A DNA stretch of 31,567 bases from UBA5078 sp963977405 (GCA_963977405.1 CAXBOY010000029.1:1-31567); one strand, 5' to 3'. Counted from the stretch's first letter, positions 7,583 through 15,491 are shown. Notes: generated by a model from the sequence alone, not told the origin. Numbers and translations are program-made.

Positions 7583-9937
7583 ATGTCCACACGATTTACA
7601 GCGTTCGCTGGTGCGTCAGCACTACTGCTTACTGAATTACTACCTGGGCAAGCATTTGCTCAGAACCCAAACAACCAAACCCAGTTAATAGAAGAGGTTG
7701 TGGTTACCGCTCGCAAACGTGAAGAAAGAATCATTGATGTTCCTGCAGCTGTTACAGCATTCGGCGAAGCACAGATTGAACAGTTGAATATTCAATCCGT
7801 TGATGAGCTTGCGAGCTTCACCCCAGGCCTAATTGTTGCTGAGTCGTCAGTTTCCTCGGGAGGTCAGATTTCCTTGAGAGGTATTGGTACCGGTTCAACT
7901 AACTATCTTGCGGATCAAGCCGTTGCCATCAATGTAGATGGAATGCAGGTAGGAAGCTTCAATGTTCGTAAATCAGCCCAAATCGACCTTGCGCAAATTG
8001 AGGTTTTAAGAGGACCTCAGTCATTATTTTTCGGTAAAAATAGTCCAGGCGGGGTTTTGTCATTTATTACTGCAGACCCTACAGACCAGAAAGAGTTCAG
8101 CGTGTCTACTGAGTACGAAACCGAATCTGGTGATGTGTTTTACCAAGCTCTTGCCTCAGGTCCCATCTCTGAAAACGTTAGAGGGCGATTAGTAGGACGA
8201 TTCACGGACATGAATGGATATTTCAATATTAGAACTGTTCCGAGCAACGGAGACCCTCTAGTAATTCCCGCTCATGTTAAGAGTTATCCGTCAGGCGAGG
8301 AGATGTTCCTTCGTGGAACCATAATCGCAGATCCTACTGACAAATTAGATATTAGAGCTAAACTGACCTACAGCAAATCCAAGATCGAAGGTGGTTCCGC
8401 CACTGGCTCTCAACGTTTTGACTGTCCACTGGGCGATCCTCAATTACAACCAAACTTCCCCTGTAAAGCGGATAGAGATATCTACAAAGGTGGTGCCCCT
8501 GAAAGTATCATGACGATGATACCGGGGTCGCGAAACCTGAACGGATTGGGGTTTCGAGACAATGAGCAACTTCTAGCAACTTTAGAAGGTAATTATTCTC
8601 TTACTGATAACTTGTTACTAACATCTGTCACCGGACTGTTTGATTTCAGTGAGTTTAACTCACATAACGCTACCCCAGGTCCTCGTCTCGGAATAATGGT
8701 TCCGTACTTACCTTTCGAACAGAAACAATGGACTCAAGAATTTCGCATTAGTTCTGATTGGACATCATCAGTAAACTTTATGGCGGGTGTGTTCTTCGAA
8801 GGAAAAGATACCGTTGCTGCACAAGATGCTGTGATTGCACTTTTTGGACCCCCGTTTGCTATTGGTACAGAGGAGGCAGTTGAAGACCAAAGTGCTTTCT
8901 CAAGTTTCGGACAAATTCGATGGGAGGTTTCCGATAACTTTGAGCTTTCCGGTGGGCTACGTTACACAACTGAAGACAAAAGCCTCAAATTCTATAGAAA
9001 TGGTGCCGATGTCACTGCGAATCTAACTGCTGATTCAGTGTCATTCAGTAATGTATCAGGTGAGATAACAGGGTCATATCATCCTACCGCCGACTCTTTA
9101 TTATTCGCATCCTATAAGGAAGGTTTTAAGTCAGGAGGTTTTGATGGTGGTTTCTCTAGCGGAGCGATAGCAAACCCTGGCTACGACAACCATTATGACG
9201 AAGAGTTGGTAAAAGGTTTTGAAGCAGGATACAAAACAAATATAAATAGCAGACTTGCACTAAGTGTAACCGCTTATAGTTATGACTATACAGACCTGCA
9301 AGTAGGAACATATGATCCTGAAACCATCACTTTCAAGGTTAGAAATGCTGCTAAAGCGACAATAAAAGGCATTGAGTCTGATGTTAATTGGATCACGCCA
9401 ATAGATGGTATTTCAATACAAGGATCCCTGGCATTTAACGAAGCGCAGTTTGATAAATTCCTGACTGGTTGCTATGTCGGGCAGTCGATAGCGAATGGCT
9501 GCAATTTAACTCCAAGCCCTGTTAACGGAGTATTTCAAGAGCAGGACCTTTCTGGAACAACAATGCAAGGAGCACCTGAAGTGGTGGCCACTGCTAGTGT
9601 TCAATACATTACGAACTTGAACAATGGCTACGGTATTGATGCGTTCCTTGGGGCGTCCTATTCAGATGACTATACAACAAACCTGCGCCGGTCACCTCAG
9701 GACGTTCAGGATAGCTTTGTTAAAGTAAACTCCACCATTAAGTTGACATCGCCAGATGAAAAATGGGATTTGGCGCTAGTCTTAAGAAACCTTACCGATA
9801 AAATTACCTTGAATGCTACAGGTGGATCAAATACTGGAGGAGGAACAGGAACTAATAACGCCTCTTTAGGTGATAGATCCGGTTGGGTTTCTTACGGCCG
9901 CGAAATTTTTCTTAAATTTAACTACAAATTTAACTAG
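7583..9937 (+). CDS. TonB-dependent outer-membrane receptor
   Basis: A 784-residue outer-membrane active transporter that uses energy from TonB-ExbBD to import a ligand. The signal peptide (1-26) ends AFA-Q. A TonB-box-like segment EEVVVTA lies at 37-43, followed by a plug domain (about 45-160) with LRGIGTGSTN, VEVLRGPQSLFFGKNSPGG-type sequence, and then a 22-strand-type barrel rich in alternating aromatic residues. The start at 7583 follows GAGGAG at a good distance. The very last residue is Asn rather than the usual Phe, but the penultimate strand is normal. The plug resembles the large family common in marine and sphingomonad-like bacteria, whose substrates (siderophores, plant or xenobiotic compounds) are mostly unknown. 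The exported hydrolase 93 bases downstream suggests that an ester or amide ligand is processed. Confidence 0.93.
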   Translation: MSTRFTAFAGASALLLTELLPGQAFAQNPNNQTQLIEEVVVTARKREERIIDVPAAVTAFGEAQIEQLNIQSVDELASFTPGLIVAESSVSSGGQISLRGIGTGSTNYLADQAVAINVDGMQVGSFNVRKSAQIDLAQIEVLRGPQSLFFGKNSPGGVLSFITADPTDQKEFSVSTEYETESGDVFYQALASGPISENVRGRLVGRFTDMNGYFNIRTVPSNGDPLVIPAHVKSYPSGEEMFLRGTIIADPTDKLDIRAKLTYSKSKIEGGSATGSQRFDCPLGDPQLQPNFPCKADRDIYKGGAPESIMTMIPGSRNLNGLGFRDNEQLLATLEGNYSLTDNLLLTSVTGLFDFSEFNSHNATPGPRLGIMVPYLPFEQKQWTQEFRISSDWTSSVNFMAGVFFEGKDTVAAQDAVIALFGPPFAIGTEEAVEDQSAFSSFGQIRWEVSDNFELSGGLRYTTEDKSLKFYRNGADVTANLTADSVSFSNVSGEITGSYHPTADSLLFASYKEGFKSGGFDGGFSSGAIANPGYDNHYDEELVKGFEAGYKTNINSRLALSVTAYSYDYTDLQVGTYDPETITFKVRNAAKATIKGIESDVNWITPIDGISIQGSLAFNEAQFDKFLTGCYVGQSIANGCNLTPSPVNGVFQEQDLSGTTMQGAPEVVATASVQYITNLNNGYGIDAFLGASYSDDYTTNLRRSPQDVQDSFVKVNSTIKLTSPDEKWDLALVLRNLTDKITLNATGGSNTGGGTGTNNASLGDRSGWVSYGREIFLKFNYKFN

Positions 9938-9951
9938 CAAAATAGTTTTCT

Positions 9952-9991
9952 ACTCTCCAATCAGCACCGTTTTACATAGTGATTGGAGAGT
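9952..9991 (+). promoter_or_regulatory. Intercistronic hairpin between receptor and hydrolase genes
   Basis: ACTCTCCAATCA at 9952-9963 pairs perfectly (12 bp) with TGATTGGAGAGT at 9980-9991 across a 16-base loop. With one bulged A the stem extends two to three pairs further out. No T tract follows, so it is unlikely to be a simple terminator. It lies 14 bases after the receptor stop and 38 bases before the next start. It may protect the upstream message from 3' decay or set the receptor:hydrolase ratio. Confidence 0.7.
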
Positions 9992-10029
9992 TAGTGTAAG
10001 TAATTCTCGATATTGAAAAAGGAAAAAAC

Positions 10030-11292
10030 ATGACTAATAAAATTCGATTTAAGTTATCACCATCAAAGATGCTTTTTGGAATACTTTCGGCATTCTCAAT
10101 TTCAACATTCGCACAAGACAGTGCAATGTTGGATTCTGGCAATTCTCTTAGTGCCGCTAAGCAGCAAGACATCAGAAATGTTATACAAGGCTATTTAGAC
10201 AAGGGTCAAATACCTGGAGCAGTAACTATTTTCGCACGCGATGGTGAGGTGATATTCAGTGATGTGCGTGGATATCAGGATATAGAAGGAAAAACACCGC
10301 TAAAGATGGACTCAATTTTCAGATTCTACTCGATGACGAAACCGCTAACTTGTGCTGCAGTCATGACACTTAAAGAAGATGGTCTTATCGATTTTAATGA
10401 ACCAATTAAGAAATTCATTCCTGAGATGAGCACAATGTCTGTTCATACGGAATCAGGTGTACGTCCAGCAGAGAATGAAATCAAGATTGAAAATCTTATG
10501 ACACATACCTCAGGGTTTTCTTATAAAGTAATCGAATCGACAGTATCGCCATACTATGCAGATGCAGATGTGTTTGCCATCGAGAATAGACTCGAAGAGA
10601 CGTTGGCTGAACATATGATTAGACTTGCGAAAATGCCTCTTTACGCTGAGCCAGGTACCGAGTGGCATTATGGTGAATCCATGGGAGTGCTCGGAAGGTT
10701 GATCGAGGTTGCAAGTGGCATGTCTTTCCGCGATTACATTAAAGAAAGAATTCTTGAGCCAACAGGCATGCATGATACTGACTTTTTTGTTCCTGCAGAA
10801 AAAGCAGATAGACTAACTTCTTTGTATGTACTCAATGGTCAAGGAAAATTAGTAGATGTGAAAGACGGGAAGTTATACGGAAGCAGTTATCTAAAGCAAC
10901 CTGTACTGGAATACGGTGGTGCAGGAATAGTTGGTACACCAGGGGACTATTTACGATTTGGTGAAATGCTTTTGAACAAAGGCACTATTGATGGTGTAAG
11001 AGTGTTGTCACCCGAAAGTGTCAGTGCAATGACAACTAACCATTTGCCAGAAATATTCGGAGAGAATAGCTCTGCAGATCCTGCGTTTGGGTTTGGTTAC
11101 TGCGGTGAAGTTAAGACTGTTCCGACTAGCACAATCAATGTAGGCGAGTATGGATGGGGTGGTTGGGCCAGCACAAGCTTTTGGATAGATCCAACACAGA
11201 ATCTTACGGGGTTAGTGTTCACTCAAGTAATTCCTGATGTGCTAGGAACGTTTATGCTAACAAACGATATTCGCGAGCAATTTTCCAAGTAA
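10030..11292 (+). CDS. Exported serine hydrolase, class C beta-lactamase / EstB-type fold
   Basis: A 420-residue hydrolase of the beta-lactamase/D-Ala-D-Ala carboxypeptidase/esterase family. A signal peptide (about 1-28, ending STFA-Q) points to export. The catalytic SxxK motif is S101-M-T-K104. The second motif is Y214-G-E-S217, i.e. YxS as in EstB-type esterases rather than the YxN of true beta-lactamases. The third motif region reads WGGWAST at 376-382, in place of KTG. These features favour an esterase or related hydrolase over a beta-lactamase. The start at 10030 follows AAGGAAAAAAC. It lies downstream of the TonB receptor on the same strand, probably in one transcription unit closed by the terminator at 11298-11341. 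It may cleave the imported ligand in the periplasm; the substrate is unknown. Confidence 0.9.
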   Translation: MTNKIRFKLSPSKMLFGILSAFSISTFAQDSAMLDSGNSLSAAKQQDIRNVIQGYLDKGQIPGAVTIFARDGEVIFSDVRGYQDIEGKTPLKMDSIFRFYSMTKPLTCAAVMTLKEDGLIDFNEPIKKFIPEMSTMSVHTESGVRPAENEIKIENLMTHTSGFSYKVIESTVSPYYADADVFAIENRLEETLAEHMIRLAKMPLYAEPGTEWHYGESMGVLGRLIEVASGMSFRDYIKERILEPTGMHDTDFFVPAEKADRLTSLYVLNGQGKLVDVKDGKLYGSSYLKQPVLEYGGAGIVGTPGDYLRFGEMLLNKGTIDGVRVLSPESVSAMTTNHLPEIFGENSSADPAFGFGYCGEVKTVPTSTINVGEYGWGGWASTSFWIDPTQNLTGLVFTQVIPDVLGTFMLTNDIREQFSK

Positions 11293-11297
11293 AGAAC

Positions 11298-11341
11298 TAA
11301 ACCCCCACTATCCTAATAAGAATTAGGATAGTGGGGGTTTA
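11298..11341 (+). terminator. Strong terminator after the receptor-hydrolase unit
   Basis: A perfect 20-bp inverted repeat with arms 11298-11317 and 11322-11341 and an AAGA loop. The core contains CCCCCACTATCC / GGATAGTGGGGG. The outer arms are A and T tracts, so the hairpin could act on both strands. It lies six bases after the hydrolase stop codon. Confidence 0.93.
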
Positions 11342-11367
11342 ATTTTAAACCTTTTTTGCCCGCCAAC

Positions 11368-11401
11368 AAAAAACCAGAGAAAGGCTTACCATTCTCTGGT
11401 T
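11368..11401 (-). terminator. Terminator for the minus-strand cytochrome/partner pair
   Basis: AACCAGAGAA (11372-11381) and TTCTCTGGTT (11392-11401) form a perfect 10-bp stem with a 10-base loop. Read on the minus strand the stem runs into a T tract (complement of the A run 11368-11373), the normal layout of an intrinsic terminator. It lies 30 bases past the stop of the gene ending at 11431 and sits back-to-back with the preceding plus-strand terminator. Confidence 0.9.
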
Positions 11402-11430
11402 CGATGTTTTACGCAAGCTCTAAGGAGCCG

Positions 11431-12447
11431 TTATTCCCTTACGTTAACCGTCAGATACTGGTCCGTGAAAAGACCTCCATCGTCCGCTCGTCCCCAAAGC
11501 ACGTAGGTGCCTGGTTCGTCGAAAGTAACGCTTACTTCAATTATTCCATCCTCAGGCAACTTTGGTGGCAACCATAACCAACTCCACGGAGAGTTAGCCG
11601 ATGGTCGGGTATCTTCCCATGGCTTAACCTGTGGTGGATAAAAATGCACAGCATCCTGTACGTTGCTTAGTCCTTCAGGTGCACGGTAGACATTCCAAGA
11701 CAGGTACAAGCCGTTATTTTTAGCTACTGTCGGCTTCGGTGGCGGCATTTTCATCATCATGTCGCGAACCACTTCAGGCGTTGCGAAAGCCGCTGCCGGG
11801 CCACCCAGAAGTCTGACGCGTCGCATTGGGTCGAAGGGCTCTGGTACACCATCGTCGCTCAACTGAGTCTGGAATGTGAGAGTCTCACCCACACTGACTG
11901 TTCGAAACCCGTCACCGATTAACTCAGAAACCGGGGGGATATTGGCCCTGGTAGCTTCGTCGGAAGTGCCTGCACCCAGAGAGCCGGTTTCAGACATGAT
12001 GGTGACGTTGTTTATCTTGTAGTCTGCGCGAAGAGTGCCATAGGCGGCGCGAGTCACTCCATTCGGAGAAGTTAGCTCCCAAACCAATTCTTTATCTCCG
12101 AAGTCTTCGGGTACGATGACCTCAAAAGTGAAGCGATTACGTCGGGGTAGGAAATGGGTAGGCTGACCTCGGTCTGGCTCGCCTGTAGTGAAGCGGTTAT
12201 TTTCGCCAATTGGAATATCGAGCTCTTCTTCCCAGTTGTGGTTGAAGTAGCCAAAGGTCATGGTTATCGTGCCGTCTTCGTTTTCTTCCCAGCCCTCATA
12301 AGCCACTTCAGCATGCTGACCGCTCATATATGTGTGCTTGGCGTACTCGTAATCCTGCTGTGCAAACGCAGTGGTCGACGTTAGGGCCAGTCCACTGATC
12401 AATATAACAAGTGCTGATTTCGATACATCTTTGAACTTAATTTTCAT
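11431..12447 (-). CDS. Exported beta-sandwich-like protein, partner of the cytochrome-monooxygenase
   Basis: I chose the start at 12447, giving 338 residues, because it opens a clear signal peptide (MKIKFKDVSKSALVILISG..., cleavage after AFA near residue 29). The longer frame to 12492 adds 15 residues with no ribosome-binding site. The mature protein has no catalytic motif that I recognise. Visible marks are PTHFLPRRNRFTFEV (about 96-110), the Met-rich MMMKMPPPKP (about 230-239), a Trp-rich NSPWSWLWLPP (about 285-295) and a C-terminal Ig/PKD-like strand pattern FDEPGTYVLWGRADDGG (about 309-325). I recall similar uncharacterised exported proteins in other phyla such as Acidobacteria, but cannot check this. 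It follows the cytochrome-monooxygenase gene by 121 bases on the same strand, so it probably acts with it in the periplasm. Confidence 0.75.
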   Translation of the reverse strand: MKIKFKDVSKSALVILISGLALTSTTAFAQQDYEYAKHTYMSGQHAEVAYEGWEENEDGTITMTFGYFNHNWEEELDIPIGENNRFTTGEPDRGQPTHFLPRRNRFTFEVIVPEDFGDKELVWELTSPNGVTRAAYGTLRADYKINNVTIMSETGSLGAGTSDEATRANIPPVSELIGDGFRTVSVGETLTFQTQLSDDGVPEPFDPMRRVRLLGGPAAAFATPEVVRDMMMKMPPPKPTVAKNNGLYLSWNVYRAPEGLSNVQDAVHFYPPQVKPWEDTRPSANSPWSWLWLPPKLPEDGIIEVSVTFDEPGTYVLWGRADDGGLFTDQYLTVNVRE

Positions 12448-12502
12448 ATCTAGTTTCTTGCCTTTCCAGCAAGATCTCCGATAAGTGAACATTTTAGGGC
12501 AC

Positions 12503-12528
12503 AGAGAGGTTCGATATCGAGCCTCTCT
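12503..12528. repeat. 26-bp near-perfect palindrome between the two minus-strand genes
   Basis: AGAGAGGTTCGAT / ATCGAGCCTCTCT is symmetric except for one position per arm. It lies between the cytochrome-monooxygenase stop (12569) and the partner start (12447). No T tract follows on either strand. It could be an mRNA-stabilising or attenuating hairpin, or a protein-binding site. Confidence 0.6.
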
Positions 12529-12568
12529 TGTTCATTGCATAGACGAGGGGTAACTAATCCAACTTGTG

Positions 12569-14008
12569 TTAGTTACCAGCTACCTTGTCATCCAGTTGAT
12601 CGTTAGCATTGGCTGAATCTGACTCGAGAGGCCATACCAGCGGTGCTAGACATAGAGGGCAACCAATCACGTGATCGTTTGGACCAAGGTTCAAATTGTT
12701 GCGGCGTTTCTCCATTTCTTCCTTGAACTGCTCGTCAGTCATGGTCACGCGGATGCCCAAGTCGATAAACATATTGGTTACCGAGCGATTACCCGAACCC
12801 TGCCAGTTGCGTGGATCCGGCACATTAGGATTAGCCTTGGTGTTGTCGAAGTAGCCAGTGATGTGAAGAATAGTGCCCTTAGGCAGCAGAGGCGTGTAGT
12901 TATCTTCGAAGCCGTATCCTCTCACCCAGTTGTGGTCATAGCCCACGCAGGAAATAGTCTCCACAGAATATCCCCAGATAGCCTCCAGACACATACGCTC
13001 GCCAGGGGCGTGCAGGTGGGGCTCAAAGGTGATGACTTTGGTATTTTGCGTTAGTACTTGATAGGCATGTAATTCCTGATCCTTAGCATCACCTTCAACG
13101 CTGATATCCACACCATTGCCTAGGATGCTAATGGCCGATTTGTACTTGGGCTCATAGCCTTTCGGGTGGAACCTGAAGCCTATCTCCAAGTGACCAACCG
13201 TATCTCGTCCATTGGAGTGCATATGCACTGAATCGGTGAAGAAAGCGGAGTTCGCTGCCAGTAATGGGCCTGCTTCCGGGTCGAAGACGTCGCCATTGCG
13301 ACCCACTTCGTGAACGGGGAAAGAAACAGACTGACCAGGAACTATTTTGCCATTCTCGTCTACTACTTCCGTACGCCAGATCATGTGGTGGAATATATAC
13401 AAACCACCTACAGTATCGGACGCCGCGACACCTTCATTCACGTCGTTTACTTCAATGATTTCAACGGACTTCACGTAGCGGTCTTCTGTCATGCCAGTAC
13501 TCACACTGGGAAGCTCGCCCCACCAGTCGGGTCGCCCACCTTCCATGAGGAAGTCTTTGAGTCTCACAATCTTATCAGGCTCACCCAGCTTCCACTTGGC
13601 ATTGTTATCAAAGACCAGTGGTGCCGGAGCGTCGGCCGCATCGCCTTTGGGTGCGCCTGAACGCGCCCAAGTTGAAATTGCGGCAAGTTCCGCATCAGAC
13701 AAGGAAGGGTCATCCTTGATGTGTTGAATGCCTATATTTTTCTCTGCATAGAAAGGTGGCATAGCGCCGGCGCGGTCGCGAAGACTCGTTTTATACTCAA
13801 TAAGTCCGGCAAATGGAGCCGTCTCGTCATAGGTTACCAATGGCATTGGTGCTACACCGCCACCCCGGTGACAAGTCTGACAACTACGTTGTAGTATCGG
13901 CTCGATATCTTTATGGAAAGTTACTTCCTGAGCACTCAATGCTGGCGAGATTGCCAGGCCCGAGAATGCTAGCAGCAAGCCTCTGTTTATCAATGACGAA
14001 AGTCGCAT
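12569..14008 (-). CDS. Exported c-type cytochrome fused to a PHM/DBH-like copper monooxygenase domain
   Basis: A 479-residue protein with a signal peptide (about 1-26, ALSA-Q). The N-terminal cytochrome c domain has C43-Q-T-C46-H47 and a likely axial Met83 in AGAMPPF. The rest carries a pattern matching the copper ligands of peptidylglycine/dopamine monooxygenases (H107, H108, H172; H242, H244, M314 in rat PHM): H207-H208 in FHHMIW, H262/H264 in HMH, H331-L-H333 and M413 in TNMFID, with similar spacings. I therefore infer a periplasmic copper monooxygenase-like domain with a built-in haem electron relay. A C-terminal C450-P-L-C453 is unexplained. The start at 14008 follows GAGGAG. It is first gene of a two-gene minus-strand unit, divergent from an AraC-type regulator. 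The substrate is unknown. The cytochrome domain is secure; the monooxygenase call rests on motif spacing. Confidence 0.82.
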   Translation of the reverse strand: MRLSSLINRGLLLAFSGLAISPALSAQEVTFHKDIEPILQRSCQTCHRGGGVAPMPLVTYDETAPFAGLIEYKTSLRDRAGAMPPFYAEKNIGIQHIKDDPSLSDAELAAISTWARSGAPKGDAADAPAPLVFDNNAKWKLGEPDKIVRLKDFLMEGGRPDWWGELPSVSTGMTEDRYVKSVEIIEVNDVNEGVAASDTVGGLYIFHHMIWRTEVVDENGKIVPGQSVSFPVHEVGRNGDVFDPEAGPLLAANSAFFTDSVHMHSNGRDTVGHLEIGFRFHPKGYEPKYKSAISILGNGVDISVEGDAKDQELHAYQVLTQNTKVITFEPHLHAPGERMCLEAIWGYSVETISCVGYDHNWVRGYGFEDNYTPLLPKGTILHITGYFDNTKANPNVPDPRNWQGSGNRSVTNMFIDLGIRVTMTDEQFKEEMEKRRNNLNLGPNDHVIGCPLCLAPLVWPLESDSANANDQLDDKVAGN

Positions 14009-14140
14009 GTAATTCTCCTCAAAACTGCTTGTCGCAGGGGTTTTATTTCAGACTGACCGTGCAAAATACACAGAAAGCTGAATAATCGTATTCTGAACGC
14101 CAGAGTAACGCATTCCCAGCTAGAAATACTTCCTGATTAT

Positions 14141-14192
14141 TTGCTAATACTGAGCGTTTTCTAGGATTTGGCACTTTTTCAAATATTAGCAA
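14141..14192. repeat. Inverted repeat in the divergent cytochrome/AraC intergenic region
   Basis: TTGCTAATA at 14141-14149 is repeated inverted as TATTAGCAA at 14184-14192, a perfect 9-bp match with a 34-base spacer (about 43 bases centre to centre). It lies in the 279-base region between the two divergent genes and could be a pair of half-sites for the AraC-type protein. A smaller palindrome CGTTATTAACG occurs at 14256-14266, just before the regulator start. Confidence 0.4.
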
Positions 14193-14287
14193 TGGAATAC
14201 ACGTAACATCGCCTAGGCCACGGAAGAAATGCCCAATACAAGAAATCATAATGAGCGTTATTAACGTAGAGGGATCTAAATACCTTT

Positions 14288-15376
14288 ATGGGTGATCTAA
14301 ATATCCTCTTATCAGGACTCGCTATTTCGCAGCTGCTCCTTCTCGGCAGTTACACTTATTCCAGGTCTCAGGGCCAGCACATCGCCCGTATTTTGATATT
14401 TTTCACTATCTGCCTCGCTTCTTTCTTACTTGGCGCTCTTCCAGTGATAGACCGAATAGCTCCACTCAATTTCCTACTTTCGCGTCTAGCGATACTCACA
14501 CCCGCCGCGTTATGGCTATTTTCGGTCACATTCTTCAATGATGAGAAGAGTATTCCCACCTATGGATTGGGGTTGATAACGCTCTATTTCACACTAGAGA
14601 CTTCCTTTTCTGTACTGGATTATCTAAATGTCTATATCGGAATGACGGCTTACTATCTAGGTGAGCTGATCCCACTGTTGATCATGGTTGGGCTTAGCCT
14701 CGACGTGATTTACATGGGTGTCAAAGGACGCCGGGGAGACCTGCTGGAAGAAAGGCGAAGACTGCGACTTCCGTTCGTGTTTAGTATGAGTCTTGTTATC
14801 GTTTTTACGCTGTCCGTAGATGCATTCCTGCCTCTTTTGCAATCGATGCTGCCTCAAGACAGCAATATCTCTATTATTGGCATAGCCAGTCCGTTGATCT
14901 ACGGAGCGGTTTTTTTGTGGACCCTGGCTCTAAATTTCGCCATCTTCACATTCGACAGGGATCCGGAGTTGCTGCTACAGAACTCACAGTTCCTCGATAC
15001 TAGTGCCTTTATTGGCAAGAATGGGGAAAAGGCTTCTAGTAAGGAAGAGAAGCTGAAGTTAAGAATCGATGAGCTGATGAGCGTGCAAAAATCCTATAAA
15101 GAAACTGGCTTAACCCTTAGCAAGCTCAGCGAAACACTGTCTGTCTCAGAACAGAAGCTACGCATTACAATCAATCAGACTATGGGCTTTCGGAATTTCA
15201 ATCAATTTCTTAATCACTACCGGATATGTGAGGCAACCCAACTGATTGCCTCTTCAAAAGATCCCATTGCAAACATTGCGATGGATGTCGGTTTCAACTC
15301 GCTCTCCGCCTTCAATAAGGCGTTTAAAGAGATCAATGGCAAGACCCCCCGGGAGTTTAGGGCTCGAGCTTCGTGA
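14288..15376 (+). CDS. Membrane-embedded AraC-family transcriptional regulator
   Basis: A 362-residue protein. The N-terminal ~235 residues contain about seven strongly hydrophobic segments (near 5-22, 33-54, 62-85, 94-115, 122-145, 163-187 and 197-224). The C-terminal ~105 residues form an AraC-type double helix-turn-helix, with LSKLSETLSVSEQKLRITIN and DVGFNSLSAFNKAFKEINGKTPREFR. The layout implies a membrane sensor with a cytoplasmic DNA-binding tail, as in a recognised subset of AraC proteins. The ATG at 14288 has only a distant GAGGG upstream, so translation may be weak. It is divergent from the cytochrome-monooxygenase gene, which it may control. An alpha/beta hydrolase follows 115 bases downstream. 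Confidence 0.9.
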   Translation: MGDLNILLSGLAISQLLLLGSYTYSRSQGQHIARILIFFTICLASFLLGALPVIDRIAPLNFLLSRLAILTPAALWLFSVTFFNDEKSIPTYGLGLITLYFTLETSFSVLDYLNVYIGMTAYYLGELIPLLIMVGLSLDVIYMGVKGRRGDLLEERRRLRLPFVFSMSLVIVFTLSVDAFLPLLQSMLPQDSNISIIGIASPLIYGAVFLWTLALNFAIFTFDRDPELLLQNSQFLDTSAFIGKNGEKASSKEEKLKLRIDELMSVQKSYKETGLTLSKLSETLSVSEQKLRITINQTMGFRNFNQFLNHYRICEATQLIASSKDPIANIAMDVGFNSLSAFNKAFKEINGKTPREFRARAS

Positions 15377-15491
15377 ACAAATGGACATACGGCGACACTG
15401 TAACTCCCTCTGCGCCGATGACTCAGTCAGCTTACAGAAAGCGCGGGACTCTGGTTTAATTTGCGACTCTTTTGCTCGGCAGGTAAATGCA

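Noticed and set aside
7350..7688. 112-codon open frame before and across the TonB receptor start
   Set aside because: It overlaps the receptor signal-peptide region in another frame, has no ribosome-binding site and no recognisable protein features, and covers the promoter.
10030..11292. Calling the exported serine hydrolase an AmpC-type beta-lactamase
   Set aside because: The second motif is YxS rather than YxN and the KTG motif is replaced by a WGGW segment, which fits EstB-like esterases better.
11356..11577. 73-codon plus-strand open frame
   Set aside because: It runs through the minus-strand terminator and into the antisense of the partner gene; no ribosome-binding site or motif.
12671..13660. 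Several plus-strand open frames of 60-127 codons opposite the cytochrome-monooxygenase
   Set aside because: They are antisense shadows of a well-supported gene and encode no recognisable domain.
15246..15491. N-terminal extension of the alpha/beta hydrolase frame into the AraC gene
   Set aside because: The extension overlaps the AraC HTH coding region and shows no family resemblance; the ATG at 15492 has a ribosome-binding site.
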